Assembly: GCA_021234155.1 (NCBI GenBank)
Contig: JAJEKV010000295.1
Location: 62,001-126,000, forward strand
DNA: 64,000 bases
From: Isoetes taiwanensis
Taxonomy: Eukaryota; Streptophyta; Lycopodiopsida; Isoetales; Isoetaceae
Direction of reading: 5' to 3'
Shown here: positions 43,261-54,750 of the stretch, piece after piece
Numbering within the stretch: the stretch's first letter is position 1
How the letters are laid out: each line of letters opens with the position of its first letter
Made by a program: the position numbers and the translations under genes
The notes under the pieces: model-generated
What the model was told of the DNA's origin: nothing
The model's database searches: none
Seen by the model: the letters and a program-made list of their open reading frames with translations, nothing else

Positions 43261-44329
43261 ATGGCCCGCAAGATCAAACGTATGGCCCGGGAGACCCGTA
43301 AGGAGAAGAATTTCATTCGGCTGCCTGAGCTAGTCCCGTCCCGGCCCTATGACCCCACGATTGCGCCCTACCTTCGGACATCCCCATCATTTGTGCCCCA
43401 GCGCCCTCTTCTGGCACCACCAGTCCTCGATGCCTCTTTAGCTGCGACTTTGGACATCCTTGATGCTCAGCTCCAGTGCTTGCCTCCGGGGGTACTTGAT
43501 GGGATCCATGCGGTCCGTGCCACTGCCGCTCTCACCGAGGCGTCGCCCGATTGCCAGCTGGCGGCTGGGTCCGATTACTAGAATTCTTTGCTACGATGCG
43601 TGGGGCCACGGCCCGGCCCGGTTCCGGTGGTGGGTCACCAACAGCGGCTGGAGGGCCCTCCCCATGCGCGCGAAGTGGTTGCGCCTATGACCGCTGACAC
43701 AGTCTCCATGTCTGCACAGCCTCCTCCAGAGGATTTGCCGCCCCCTATCCAGGCTGCGGCCGAGGTCCCGCTCCCCGATGCTGGTACGGCCCCAGCTCAC
43801 TCACCGGCCCTTTCTCTGCGCATTGTGGGCCTTGCGGAGGCGGGTGATTTGACCCCCACGAGGAAGCAGCGGCCTCTTTTTGCTCGGAGATGCACATCCA
43901 TGCCGGCGGCATCCTTTTCGATCTACGGTGGGGGGGACGCCCGTCCGCCCCGCCATCTCTTGGTTTGCTTTCAAAATGCTCTTTCCAGGCTGCACGTCTT
44001 GCGACATGGCAATCATTTGAAGGGACCACCTTCGATCTGAGGAAGATTTGACTCGGTGCGGCTCTGCGACGGAAAGAGGAATTGTCGTCGGGTCCGCGGA
44101 GGAGGCCCGCCTGCAGCAGAAATGGGCAGTGTACAGAGGCGGTCGAGCTATCATTAGGGATCAATGGCCAACTGATCCTTGGGCATGGGTTTTGAGTGAT
44201 AACGGGGCTTTGTCCCCATGTTTTGTTGTAACGGGGCTTTGTCCCCATGTTTTGATCGGTTTTTTGCTTGGGCTTCGGCCCACGGTTCTGTCGGGGCTTC
44301 CGCCCCCTTTGTTTGTTCTGGTCCCATAG
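43261..44329 (+). pseudogene. Unassigned GC-rich coding remnant
   Basis: Three consecutive plus-strand frames, 43261-43581, 43588-44040 and 44048-44329, follow each other with only 6-7 bases between them. This is what one long frame broken by two small indels would give. The first begins MARKIKRMARETRKEKNFIR, very basic; the second is Pro/Ala-rich; the third contains GGRAIIRDQWPTDPWAWVLS. GC content is much higher than in the neighbours. It could be the ORF1 of a non-LTR retrotransposon, but no RNA-binding or zinc motif is visible, so I leave the function open. Confidence 0.35.
44206..44256 (+). repeat. Tandem 26-bp duplication
   Basis: AACGGGGCTTTGTCCCCATG followed by TTTTG occurs twice in succession (about 44201 and 44230). 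Confidence 0.8.
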
Positions 44330-46830
44330 CCCGATTGGGCTCCGTGGATGTTAAAAGTCTCTTCCTTCCTAATTTCCTTCCTTCCTTTACGTTAGGGCAA
44401 AGCCTGCTTACACGACTTTTCGTCTTGTCAAGTGGGCCTCCGCACTGACGCGTGTTGGCCCACTTTCCAACACGGAAAGTCTTATAAGCAGGCTTTCCCT
44501 TATCCAAAAGCTCGCAATCTCAAAACAGACTTTTTTGGTCACAGGATGCCTCATTTGGGGTGATCAAATTTGATAGACCACGACGTCTTCCCCGACGCAA
44601 AGATCCAATGGTGTATCCATAGATATGGGATCCCACTCTTGGATCCCATGATGTATTTGGCACGTATCAGGTGTGGTATTAATCTCCATCGTCGTAAACA
44701 GCAATTTATCTTAGTCGTCCCTTCAAGTACCACGACGCTTTGGGATATCTGACGTGATTCGAAGGTCCGCGATTCCGCATCAATATTAGCAATTAAAATG
44801 CGTATGATCTCGGAGTACATAGTCCTCGGTGTTATCCCCAGCTCAGAGACCTTTGTGCGATCGCCACTACTGAGATCGCTAGAAGTGGCGATTCCAGATG
44901 TTGGCATCCAGCATAAATCCATCCATCCGGATCCCGCAAAATGCGCTCCCTGAAATTGGTTTACCGCAAAATGTAATCAGTGTGTTCAGCCAGGCGCGTC
45001 GCGATTCTAGAAGACAAGAGCACATTTTGGGAGATTCTAACAGGGGGTGTCGGAGAGGGTGCAGAGAGGATCCCGGTAGTTGGAAACATCCGAGGCATTT
45101 GATTTAAACCTTTTAACCTTTTTAGAAACCAGCAATTTGCTTGTCCCCCAAAATCTTAGAATCGTGGTATCCTAGTTGCACTACTGAGATTTTGGTGGAC
45201 AGATAACAAGTATGAAAGCATTCCGGATCCAAGTACGTTCAATTGTCCTTTCAGATGGCAACATCCATTTGATATGAGCACCGCGGATTCCCTTCCATCG
45301 TGGTCGGAGGTAGAACCCCATGGAACGGCTTATCTCAATTGGCAAATCTTAGGCGTTTGAGTGCTTCCCATGAACAAGAGCTTCCGTTCTAGATTGGACG
45401 ATGCTACCTCCGACCTCTGTCACTCTCCTCTCTATGCATGTTGTTCATCAAGGATGATTGTAGGAATAGAGTTCGAGGTGTAAAAGGAACATGTATGGGA
45501 TGGGTCACACGTCTCCAATGTCTATGCAATTGTTTAATTTGAACGAAAAAAAAGGAACCCTGAAATTACAGGGCCAAACAGCAGGTTTTTTCACGAAGAA
45601 AAACACAGTCGATTCAAGTCCCCTGCCTCCGTCGGCCCCTGCCGTCTCCCTCTAACCGGCGCCACCAATATTCCCGTCGGATAAATGCCGGAAAAGCAAG
45701 AAAAAGACAAAATTTCAGGTTCCTTTTTTTTCGTCGGTAAATTTCGGCGAGCTCGCGAGTGGACTCTGCCATGTCACCTCGAAATTTCGGGCGAAATTTC
45801 GAGCTCGCCGAAATTACACCTTCCAAAAATACATGTCTACTCCTGGAATTGTAGCTCGGCGCAAGCATTTGCATTGAAGAGCCTGTAGACAGAATTTTTG
45901 GTCGCAACAAAGTTTTACGGACTGCCGAGGAGGATTCAATTCCAAGCCATTAATGATTCAAAATCTTAAATTTCCTTTATCTTCCTTGTCCCTCTTATAT
46001 AATTTGGATAGGATAGATTGGTTTGCTTGATACCTTATTTATATAGCGACACGTCAGTGCATGGCGTGCGGTATAGTTTTATTGAAATTTTTTCGGCATC
46101 TGGCATGAAAACATTTTCCTTGGTTTGAAGCGAAGCTATCGGATGGATGTCATCTACAAATCGAGGTAAAAAGTTATAAAAATGGTAAAACACACATATT
46201 ATCATGGCATAAAACAAGAGAGAGTACCAGAAGGGTACTAAAAAATGAAAACCCATCTGAGAGAAAGAAACCATGGGGAAAATATATGGAGTGGTGGCAA
46301 CCATAATGTTGCAAGGGAAAGAACCTGGAAGAAAACCATAGACGGAAAAATACCTATGGTGTAAAGAACGTGGCAAAATCAAGGCTCCAAATATAAAGGG
46401 TCAAGTCATGGAGACAAAGGAGACGAGTCAAAGGGCCAAAAGAAGGGAATTACGGGGAAAGATTAATCATGTAAAATATGGGAAGTATTGCAAGCAGAAG
46501 CATGGAAATACAAGGAAAAGGCAAAACATTGGAAGAAAAGGAATTGAAGTTTCAAGCAAAAGATATAAAATGGTTGAGGAAAACCATTGAAAAAAGAAAA
46601 ATATTTGTAACACAAAGGAAAGATTGTTGGATTGTTAGATGACGAAAAAATCTTGGACGAAGCTTTTTCCAAAGGGAAACACAGAACAAAACGGTCGCGA
46701 CCCGAAGCATGCCGATTTAGGCAAAAAGATGAAAGGGGAAGATGCCTAAAAGATTGGAGGCAAAAATTATTCAAAACAAGAGCTTGGCGGCAGCAAATTC
46801 GTGGGTCTTCAAGGCCCATATATAGAGTTT
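44330..46830. other. Long interval without a recognisable gene
   Basis: Short frames only. An inverted repeat lies at 45736-45814 (AAATTTCGGCGAGCTCG against CGAGCTCGCCGAAATT), with GAAATTTCGGGCGAAATTTC inside it. Purine-rich sequence covers 46260-46780. Confidence 0.4.
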
Positions 46831-46834
46831 GAAA

Positions 46835-46975
46835 TGTGGTATTTCTGGCTTTTTTTGTGGTATTTTCGGCCACCCGATATCATCCAATTGGTATTTCTGG
46901 CCAAAAAAGTGGTGTTTTTGGCCAAAAATATGGTATTTCTGGCCAAAAAGTGGTATTTTTGGCGAAAAACCTGCG
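46835..46975 (+). repeat. Tandem repeat of a ~20-bp GGTATTTCTGGCCAAAAA unit
   Basis: Five to six imperfect copies of TGGTATTTCTGGCCAAAAA with variable A-run length. The different frames through it give repeating FLAKNMV or WYFWPK peptides, which are not genes. Confidence 0.8.
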
Positions 46976-47818
46976 CGACGGGCCGAAATCTTTGGTCGGA
47001 TCCTTCTTGCAGCTTTCTGAATGTCTTGAAATGCTTCAAAAGCCCTTCCAATTGCTTTGTCTTCCTCATTAACACTAGTTTGATGAAGAGAGGAAGCGAT
47101 TTAAGCTCAGATAAGGCCGGATCGAGCAAAAAATGACCCAAAACAGTTGGTTATGGGTTTGAAACTGCGAAGTGCGTAGTGGCTGATAACGGCGGCCGGA
47201 AACACCACAAAAAAAGTCCTAAAATACCACATCCCGGCGGTCCGTCTTCAAGATTTTCTGGCCGGATTCGTGCTTGAATCGGCTCAAAAACCACGAGTAT
47301 TGACCGTCTTGGGATTGACACAAATCTTTTAATGACTTGTTGGCTACCTATTTAACTAAAAAACTGTATAGGCACAGCAGGGTTGGATTGTAGAATGATC
47401 TGGCATGTTACCAGGCCGATTTACTGGTCTAGAGGGCGATTGGGTCGAATTGAAGACAAAATCATAAGCATGCCAAATTTCTTGGTTGCAATTGTTTCTG
47501 TACATCCGAAGTTTGAGGATTGGGCCTTAAAAAATGAAGTATTTGCGCCATTTGATCTTCAAGGGAACCCCAATTCGACAGGCTGGGTCTTTCCCATATC
47601 AAAAGCCTTGAAGAGAAGAAATAGAAGAACCTGAACAACAATTCCATGATTTAGGGATACCAAGTTCGAGTAAATAAATTGGTCTTTATAAGATTTTAAG
47701 AACCTTACCTACCTTGGTTCCTTGGTTGCATCGCGATGGGCAAATCACTCAAGCTGCCTTTGGAGAAGAAACCTGAAGAGTAGATGTGCCAAAGATGATG
47801 AGGTGTCATATGTGATGC

Positions 47819-48300
47819 CAAGTGCTGGATACTTTCTCCTTGGCCTCGGGCATTCTTCTGAATTGGGGTAAATGCTCCGCATTATGGGCTCAGCGGACTC
47901 CGCCTCCCCTTTGTTTGGCTCTATTCCCTTGGAAGGTGCTTCCAGGTAATGTGTGTACTAAGCTGTTGGGTATTCCCTTTGGAGGGGATGTTTCCATGGG
48001 GAGGGTGTGGGATGAGATTTCAGGGGGGTTGCGAAACACCTCAATTGGTGGAAGGGTAGCGAGTTGTCCATGGCGAGGTAGGATCACTATTGCCAAGTCG
48101 GTTTGTAGCACTCATGTGTATCAAACATCTGCGATGTTAGCTCCTGAGGGTAAGATCACGGGCTTTGGATAAGATTGTTCGAAATTTTGTGTGGGGCGGG
48201 GATGATGAAGGGGCGGTTGTTATAGTGGCTTGGTAGAAGTGTCTCCGCCCCCGGGAGGATGGGGGCTTGGCCATTCTGGATTTGGTATTTGCATAGTAAG
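47819..48300 (+). pseudogene. LINE (L1-type) reverse transcriptase C-terminal remnant
   Basis: The reading DTFSLASGILLNWGKCSALW then KLLGIPFGG, GGRVASCPWRGRITIAKSV and VYQTSAMLAP matches the palm-end and thumb region of plant L1 ORF2 (FxxASGLxxNxxKS, YLGIPxG, LSxAGRxxLxKxVL). After frame changes it continues LDKIVRNFVWGGDDEGAVV and then DGGLAILDL. The endonuclease and the catalytic RT centre (YADD in the family) are absent, so only the 3' end of an element remains. GC-rich sequence with broken frames extends to about 49440 and may be its continuation. Confidence 0.7.
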
Positions 48301-49440
48301 GTGTTGGTCTCAAGTTTGTTTGGAGCACTCACGGAGGATGGAGCATCTTCTCACAGTGCGGTCTTTGTTGTTGCGATCTCTTAGCCATTGTGTGGCATTT
48401 GGGAAGCCGATGCATTGCATGTGGAGTTGCCCAGGCGCTGCTTTGTATGGTCTTGGCCTTTCCCACATGCCTTCCCTTTTCTCACAGGGGTGTTGCGGGC
48501 TTGGGCTCATAATGCGTGTGCTCTTCGGCTAGATTATGCCTCGGTTTATCACCACTCTTCTCCTTTCTTGTGGGTTCCTCTACCCTGTGCACTTGCCCTT
48601 GGTCGCCATGTGCATGCTCGGGCCGTGAGCCCGTTGGAGGCGAGGCTCTTTGTGCTCACCTTGGAGGATTGGTATTGGGGTGGTCGGCTAGCCCGTGAGA
48701 GTTCTTCGAGCTTCGCTTTCGCTGAGGCGCGGTAGGGCTATCGGGAACAAGTGGCGGGGGAGTATCAGCTACACATACCTATAGTCCCTCGGGATGATGT
48801 GGTGGTGCGGGTTTGGAAGGTTCATCCGGTTGTGTCTTCTTGTTTTGTGCGGTCTTGTTCTGCGGGTGTGGCTATTCATCACACTCTGCCCCCTTCAAGC
48901 AAGTGGTCTCTGCGACTTCGAGGTTCTCGATGGCTTCGGTTTGGATGTGGACATGGAGCTCACTTCCCCTCAAAGGTTAGGGTATTACGTGGCGGTGGTG
49001 CACTTATTTGTATCGGTGAATGCCCTTGTTAGTCGGTTTAGGCGGGTGTGAGCCTTCTCGCCCTTGTTGTGGCCTTCATCATTGAGGCGTGGAGCATTAT
49101 GCGGTTTTATGCCCTCACTTGCGGTGCCTTGGGATTGGGTCGGGGCTCTGTTTCAGGTGAGATTGACTAGCCGCCAGTGATTCTTGCTTCATGTGTATCT
49201 GGTGCTTGGCCGCTCTTGCGGCGACAAAGCCTGCATCCGCAAGGGCGTGCTGGCAGTTGTTGGTGTGGCTGATTTAGAAGCGGCGGAGGTTGTGGATCTT
49301 TCGGGGATTCATTGACTTGCGGACCTCTCGATTCCTCGACTTAGGTACAAGCTATTTCAAAGCTTTCTGGTGTTCCCGGGATTAGTAGAGCGGAAGTTTG
49401 CCATTTGGCGGGACTTCTTGGGTGTTGTAGACGGTACAAA
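48301..49440 (+). other. GC-rich tail after the LINE remnant
   Basis: Many overlapping plus-strand frames and elevated GC, but no motif I can name. It is likely the 3' part of the LINE or a second unrecognised coding relic. Confidence 0.3.
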
Positions 49441-49477
49441 TTATCACTTCCATTATGTTGTGACATAACCAACCACA

Positions 49478-49797
49478 TCATTGTGGCATGCCTCCCATAA
49501 AAGTTCTTGGATTAGGACAATCTCCACTGAACTGCGCCTGTGAAAATCAAAACCAGGGTGCTACAAAGAAAAAAGTGTGCTTAGACAAACTTATATTAAA
49601 GGATAATTGTAGAAAACAAACTTGATATTCAAGTGAATGTGAACCCCCTCTTGAAAACGTTCAAGCATTAATCTACGTTGCTCTTGATCTGCTGAGTAAG
49701 GATCCAACCCACCACGACCAACAATAACTGATTTCCAAGATTGACCCTTTGCACATTTTTGCAATGTAATGTACATCACACTGTCCTCTACATGCAT
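49478..49797 (-). pseudogene. NudC-like (CS-domain) protein pseudogene, 3' end
   Basis: The exon 49797 to about 49640 encodes EDSVMYITLQKCAKGQSWKS and LDPYSADQEQRRLMLERFQE, the end of the CS domain and linker of plant NudC-domain/HSP20-like co-chaperones. After an intron, 49560-49478 encodes HPGFDF and, after a one-base frameshift, QAQFSGDCPNPRTFMGGMPQ with a stop, the family's typical C-terminus. The intron is retained, so this is a DNA-level relic. The N-terminal CS-domain exons are missing. Confidence 0.8.
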
Positions 49798-49799
49798 TC

Positions 49800-50486
49800 A
49801 AAATATAAACTTCTGTGAAAAAATAAGCATGCAAGTTAGATCCAATTCCTTATATGCTTTGCAAATGAAAAACTCTTAAGTTAAACCGCTATCTGTGGAA
49901 ATGGTAAGCTCAATACTCCATTTCTACTGATTGAAGATCGCAAGTAAATAATTGGAGAATCTGCTACCTATTGAGCATATGCTTTGCCATTTAGAATACT
50001 AAATTTTAAAGAAAGACAATTAAGTCCTGTGTAAGAAAAACGGCTCAGAGAATTCAGGCCCATGTGCACTAGGATGTATAACAACAGTTTTCTAAATTCA
50101 ACTAATGCGAAGCATTTATAATGGTTAAGAATTATGCTTTTGTAAGGACATGAGAGATATGCTCATTATAAAATGAATAGATGGTACTGGAAACAAAAGT
50201 TTCATAGCGTGAGAGTCAAAAGTTCCCAAATTTCACTATTTCTGGGATTCATAATAGCTGCAGTAGCTTTGCTCTCATCCATTAGTTTTGCTACATCTAG
50301 ACAAAAAGCCATCTCAGAGGATTGCCAAGATGCCTTCCATCCAATATATGTGCAATCCAAGTTAACTATAAGATTGTATGTAGCTTCATTATGGAAATCT
50401 GAAAGTAGATTTTCTAATTTGAACTAGAGTGGGCTGAGATGATTGTTCATAGTTTAAGCATCCTATGCCAAATTCTGTTGCTAGAT
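49800..50486. other. No supported gene
   Basis: One 84-residue frame (50173-50427) has a hydrophobic stretch (ISLFLGFIIAAVALLSSISF) but no relative I recognise; I do not call it a gene. Confidence 0.3.
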
Positions 50487-50640
50487 TTGCCAATATGTAG
50501 CATAATAACAGGGGGTTACTTTTAGATTTTTATACGCTTTTTCATATGGTTTTTCTATGATTTCGTTGTTGTATTCGTTGAGGTGTACTAAATAGTATTT
50601 CTAGAGTGCACCCTTTATGGGCCGTTGGTTTTCGTTGGTT
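50487..50640 (+). repeat. Copy 1 of an interspersed repeat
   Basis: CAATATGTAGCATAATAACA with GGGGGTT... and later TCTAGAGTGCACCCTTTATG matches 52206-52345 in the same orientation. The first 35 bases recur again at 51370. Confidence 0.75.
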
Positions 50641-50696
50641 GGAAAAATCCGAGGGTTGTTGTCTTTCTCTGCATGTGTTTGTGCATGAACACTATG

Positions 50697-50852
50697 CAAG
50701 TGTGTGCATGTGCATGTGCACATGCATGTGCATGTGTGTGCATGTGCACATGCATGTGCATGTGTGTGCATGTGCATGTGTGTGCATGTGCATGTTCATA
50801 TGCATGTGCAAGTGCAAGTGCATGTGCATGTGTGCATGTGTGCATGTGTACT
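50697..50852 (+). repeat. TGTGCA/CATGTG microsatellite
   Basis: About 150 bp of nearly perfect alternating purine-pyrimidine GTGCATGTGCATGTG sequence. The Cys/Met/His-rich frames on all six readings are artefacts. Confidence 0.9.
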
Positions 50853-51369
50853 TGCCCTCTTGGATTCTTATTGCCGGAGTGGATTTTACTACCACGAGAT
50901 GGATTTTTGCTCACACTTACAAAGGTATTTGTTTTTAATGTTTCTTGAGTTAGCATAATGTTTTTTTACAAGGTATTGGTTTCCCGATTCTACAATGTAG
51001 TCTTTTGCAAAACCCCCTTTTGTTTCCTTCCTATGATTTGCTGCAGATTCAAGTTTAGGCCCTCTGTTTGCTTTCAACTCTTGGATATTTCTGGCTTCCG
51101 GATTGTTCATAGCAAGCCGGACCTTTAGCTTCAATCAAAACGGATTCTTATGCACACAACATGCGGATTATTCCGCCCTTTTCCATGTCACGCAGATCAG
51201 TCAAACGGTGGCCACGAGAATACATTTATATTGTAGGTTTGGAACTTTAATCGAACAAGTAAGGTGAATCATGCATTACCTTTAAGCTAGAGATGGAGCA
51301 TCCAAAATCATATGGATTGATAAACAATGGTGTCATTGTGAAAGAGAAATAGTTGTAGCGGAAGTAACA

Positions 51370-51590
51370 ATATGTAGCATAATAACAAGAGGGTTTTCTT
51401 TGTGTTGTAAACTTTATGACTTTGGGAATAATGGGATCAATCTGCTCTATCTTTATGGTAACTTTTACTTATGTTCTATTTGTTTTATTGTGATCAAATT
51501 CAAAGCTTCTGGTGATGAAAGCCTCAAATGAATTCTAGTTTTTTTCTCGGGTTTGAATTCTAAAATTTTTTGTCACCTGCGGTTGGGGGC
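51370..51590 (+). repeat. Outer-arm repeat, copy A (unpaired)
   Basis: AACTTTATGACTTTGGGAAT to AATTCTAAAATTTTTTG matches 53165-53335 in the same orientation and 53930-54085 inverted. No second arm follows foldback copy A. Confidence 0.75.
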
Positions 51591-51617
51591 GTCCCTAAGG
51601 CCCGAAAATTTTTTTTT

Positions 51618-52204
51618 GCAACACAAACCATTAACATCAACATATAAAAATTAAATCCCCAACACATAACAACCATTGACATTAACAACCAACACATAAC
51701 TACCATTGACATTAATTAACATAACCATTGGGTCCAACACATTTAAATTAAAATACCCCTTAAACCCCCTTTGGTTTAGGTGCATATTCACCGGGGTGAC
51801 GAGGGGCAGCGAGAGCCCTCATAATTGTATTTTGCACGCATTTAAATCAACACCATATAGTATTCGCTTTTGAAATCTTATAGTATTTTGCGAATCTTAT
51901 TATACAAGATAGCAAATTTTGTACTTGCATACCCCACAAACGAGGAACTTTACGTGCACGGTATAGATTAAGGAATAAGGGGTGAATATGCCTATCCAAA
52001 CGGCTCTCGTTGCCGAGTCACCCCCCGTGTGAATATGCACCCAAACCAAAGGGGGTTTAAGGGGGATTTTAATTTAAATGTGTTGGACCCAATGGTTATG
52101 TTAATTAATGTCAATGGTAGTTATGTGTTGGTTGTTAATGTCAATGGTTGTTATGTGTTGGGGGATTTAATTTTTATATGTTGGATGTTAATGGTTTGTG
52201 TTGC
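51618..52204. repeat. Foldback element copy A, 587 bp
   Basis: The left half reads GCAACACAAACCATTAACAT, TTAAATCCCCAACACATAAC, CCCCCTTTGGTTTAGGTGCA. The right half is its inverse, ending TTGGATGTTAATGGTTTGTG then TTGC. Arms are about 190 bp each around a unique core (GAGAGCCCTCATAATTGTAT, GTACTTGCATACCCCACAAA). No coding potential. It resembles a long foldback MITE. Confidence 0.8.
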
Positions 52205-52205
52205 C

Positions 52206-52345
52206 AATATGTAGCATAATAACAGGGGGTTTTCTTTGTGTTTTTGTACGCTTTTCACTAAGGTTTTCCTATGATTTCGTGATGTATTCAAATGGATGTA
52301 CTAATGCGTACATCTAGAGTGCACCATTTACGAGCCATTGATTTT
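52206..52345 (+). repeat. Copy 2 of the interspersed repeat at 50487
   Basis: CAATATGTAGCATAATAACA through TCTAGAGTGCACCATTTACG. It is directly adjacent to foldback copy A. Confidence 0.75.
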
Positions 52346-52369
52346 TTAGCCTTTTTTTTTTCCAATGGT

Positions 52370-52475
52370 CAACAATCAATGGCTCACAACAAAAGCCATT
52401 TTTTTGTGCGTGTGGTGCATAATGGTCAACAACCAATGGCTCACAACAAAAGCCCTCTTTTTGTGTGTGTGGTGC
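52370..52475 (+). repeat. Short tandem repeat, two ~58-bp units
   Basis: GGTCAACAATCAATGGCTCA and GGTCAACAACCAATGGCTCA, each continuing CAACAAAAGCC and GTGTGGTGCATAATGG. Confidence 0.75.
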
Positions 52476-52484
52476 ATAATGGGC

Positions 52485-52960
52485 ACATGAAGGGCTTGAA
52501 GGGCGCATGAAGGGCTTGAAGTCGCATGTAGTGCAGTTTCCCCGCCGGCAACACATTTCTTATCATAACTTTTGATCCAGAGCTCTGTTTCAGATGATTT
52601 TTATTGCGTTGGAAAGCTCTCTCCGAGATCTTTTTGATAGTGTATGATATGGATATGTTTGGTCAAGTTATCTATGCTAAAACAGCAATTTTTCGGCCGG
52701 GTTGGGCACATGAAGGGCTTGAAGGGCGCATATAGTGCGATTTCCCAAGAAACAACACATTTCAGTATCATAACTTTTGATCCAGAGCTCTGTTTTAGAT
52801 GAGTTTTATTGCTTTGGAAAGCTCTCTCCGAGATCTTTTTGATAGTGTATGATGTGGATATGTTTGGTTAAGTTATCTATGCTAAAACATCAAATTTTCG
52901 GCCGGGTTTGGTAGGCTTTCACATCCTACCGGTGATTAATCTGAGATTGCGCTATTGGAT
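52485..52960 (+). repeat. Two tandem ~215-bp units
   Basis: Each starts GGGCACATGAAGGGCTTGAA and contains CATAACTTTTGATCCAGAGC, GGAAAGCTCTCTCCGAGATC and TTTTCGGCCGGG. A third copy is at 17460-17650 within copia-2. The phrase resembles non-coding parts of retrotransposon transcripts, but I cannot assign it. Confidence 0.75.
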
Positions 52961-53108
52961 ATTGTTTTATGGCTCATTCGAATGAAGCTTGCAAAAATTA
53001 CTATGCATTTTTTAGATTTTGAGGCAGTTATTAAGCAAATTCCAAGGCTTCTAGATCCTTGTACTAACAAAAGCGTAAACGTTCCCACTTTGGTTTCTCA
53101 CCACAAGA

Positions 53109-54139
53109 ATCCATGGAGGCCAAAAGGAACTTTGTTAAATTCAGGTTGAAAAATGTTTGTGTATGGGTGTTGCAAACTTTATGACTTCGGAATAATGGGA
53201 TTAATCACATTTCTATCTTTATGGTAAGTTTTACTTATGTTCTATTTGTTTTATTGTGATGAAATTCAAAAGCTCTGGGTGATGAAAGCCTCAAATGAAT
53301 TCTAGTTTTTCGGTTTGAATTCTAAAATTTTTATCAATTAACATCAACCATTAAATCCCCAACACATAACAACCAACACATAACAACCATTGACATTAAC
53401 AACCAACACATAACTACCATTGACATTAATTAACACAACCATTGGGTCCAACACATTTAAATTAAAATCCCCTCAAACCCCCTTTGGTTTGGGTGCATAT
53501 TCACACGGGGGTGGCGTGGGGCGTGAGAGCCCTCATAATTGTATTTTGCACGCATCTGAAATCAACATCATATAGTATTTCGCTTGAAATCTTATAGTAT
53601 TTTGCGAATCTTGTTATACAGTATAGCAAATATTGTACTTGCATACCCCACAAACGAGGAACTTTACGTACGGTGTAGATTAAGGAATAAGGGGTGAATA
53701 TGCCTATCCAAGCGACTCTCGTTGCGAGTCACCCCCGTGTGAATATGCACCCAAACCAAAGGGGGTTTGAGGGGGATTTTAATTTAAATGTGTTGGACCC
53801 AATGGTTGTGTTAATTAATGTCAATGGTAGTTATGTGTTGGTTGTTAATGTCAATGGTTGTTATGTGTTGGTTGTTATGTGTTGGGGGATTTAATGGTTG
53901 GATGTTAATTGGATAAAAATTTTAGAATTCAAACCAGAAAAAAAACTAGAATTCATTTGAGGCTTTCATCACCTGTAGCTTTTGAATTTCATCACAATAA
54001 AACAAATAGAACATAAGTAAAACTTACCATAAAGATAGAGCAGATTAATCCCATTATTCTGAAAGTCATAAAGTTTGCAACACCCATACACAAACATTTT
54101 TCAACTGGAATTTAACAGCAGCCTTTGGCCTCCATGGAT
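53109..54139. repeat. Foldback element copy B with outer arms: 1.03-kb palindrome
   Basis: The left arm starts ATCCATGGAGGCC and runs through the outer-arm repeat (53165-53335) and the foldback unit. The right arm is its inverse and ends GGCCTCCATGGAT. Arms are about 450-500 bp each with few mismatches, around a core near 53560-53700. It is the most complete member of the family: copy A lacks the right outer arm and the copy at 16.7 kb lacks most of the left arm. Confidence 0.8.
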
Positions 54140-54745
54140 GGTTGGTTGTTATATAACTGATATAGACAATGGCTTTGTAGCTTATTTAAAGAATATACTG
54201 TCAATTGAACCCAAATGGCCATCTCGTCCTGGTTGAGGTTTTAAATATTAATCTAAAATCTCAGCTGAAGTTATGGGTCAGAAGGTGAAAATAATGAGCT
54301 CATGCATCTTGCAATGATTAAGTTACTCTCATTCAGCTAAGGATAGTTTTGGGAAATGTCGAGAAAATATAGGGGCAAAGCCAACCAAATATTGAAATAC
54401 TCACTTGCTCATAATATACAATGCTGAATAACTTACCAATGGTCCAGAAAGATCCATCAAGCTTCACTGGTTCAGATAAATCATGCTGCCCAGCAACCAT
54501 AAAACAAAATAAGAAAGAGAATAATGGCAAGAAACAATCATAGATAGCACATAAATATAGAATTGACCTCATATCATTCATGATATTAAAAATAAAGTGC
54601 AAAATAAATAGACTCCATCTTTATCCTAGGCATGCCCAAGCGGGTTAACAGACTCTGAACATAATCTAAATCATCTCTATGAGATCAAACTGACGTAATG
54701 CTTGTAGCATGTGTGCAGCTAACAACCACATAAAGGAGTAGATTG
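54140..54745. other. No gene seen
   Basis: AT-rich, only short unsupported frames. Confidence 0.4.
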
Positions 54746-54750
54746 CATTT

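Noticed and set aside
46463..46873. 136-residue minus-strand frame
   Set aside because: Ser/Phe-rich complement of a purine-rich stretch that ends in the GGCCAAAAA tandem repeat.
50173..50427. Possible small membrane protein
   Set aside because: One hydrophobic stretch in an 84-residue frame, with no relatives recognised and no supporting signals.
50606..50958. Cys/Met/His-rich proteins on both strands
   Set aside because: Translations of the TGTGCA microsatellite in every frame.
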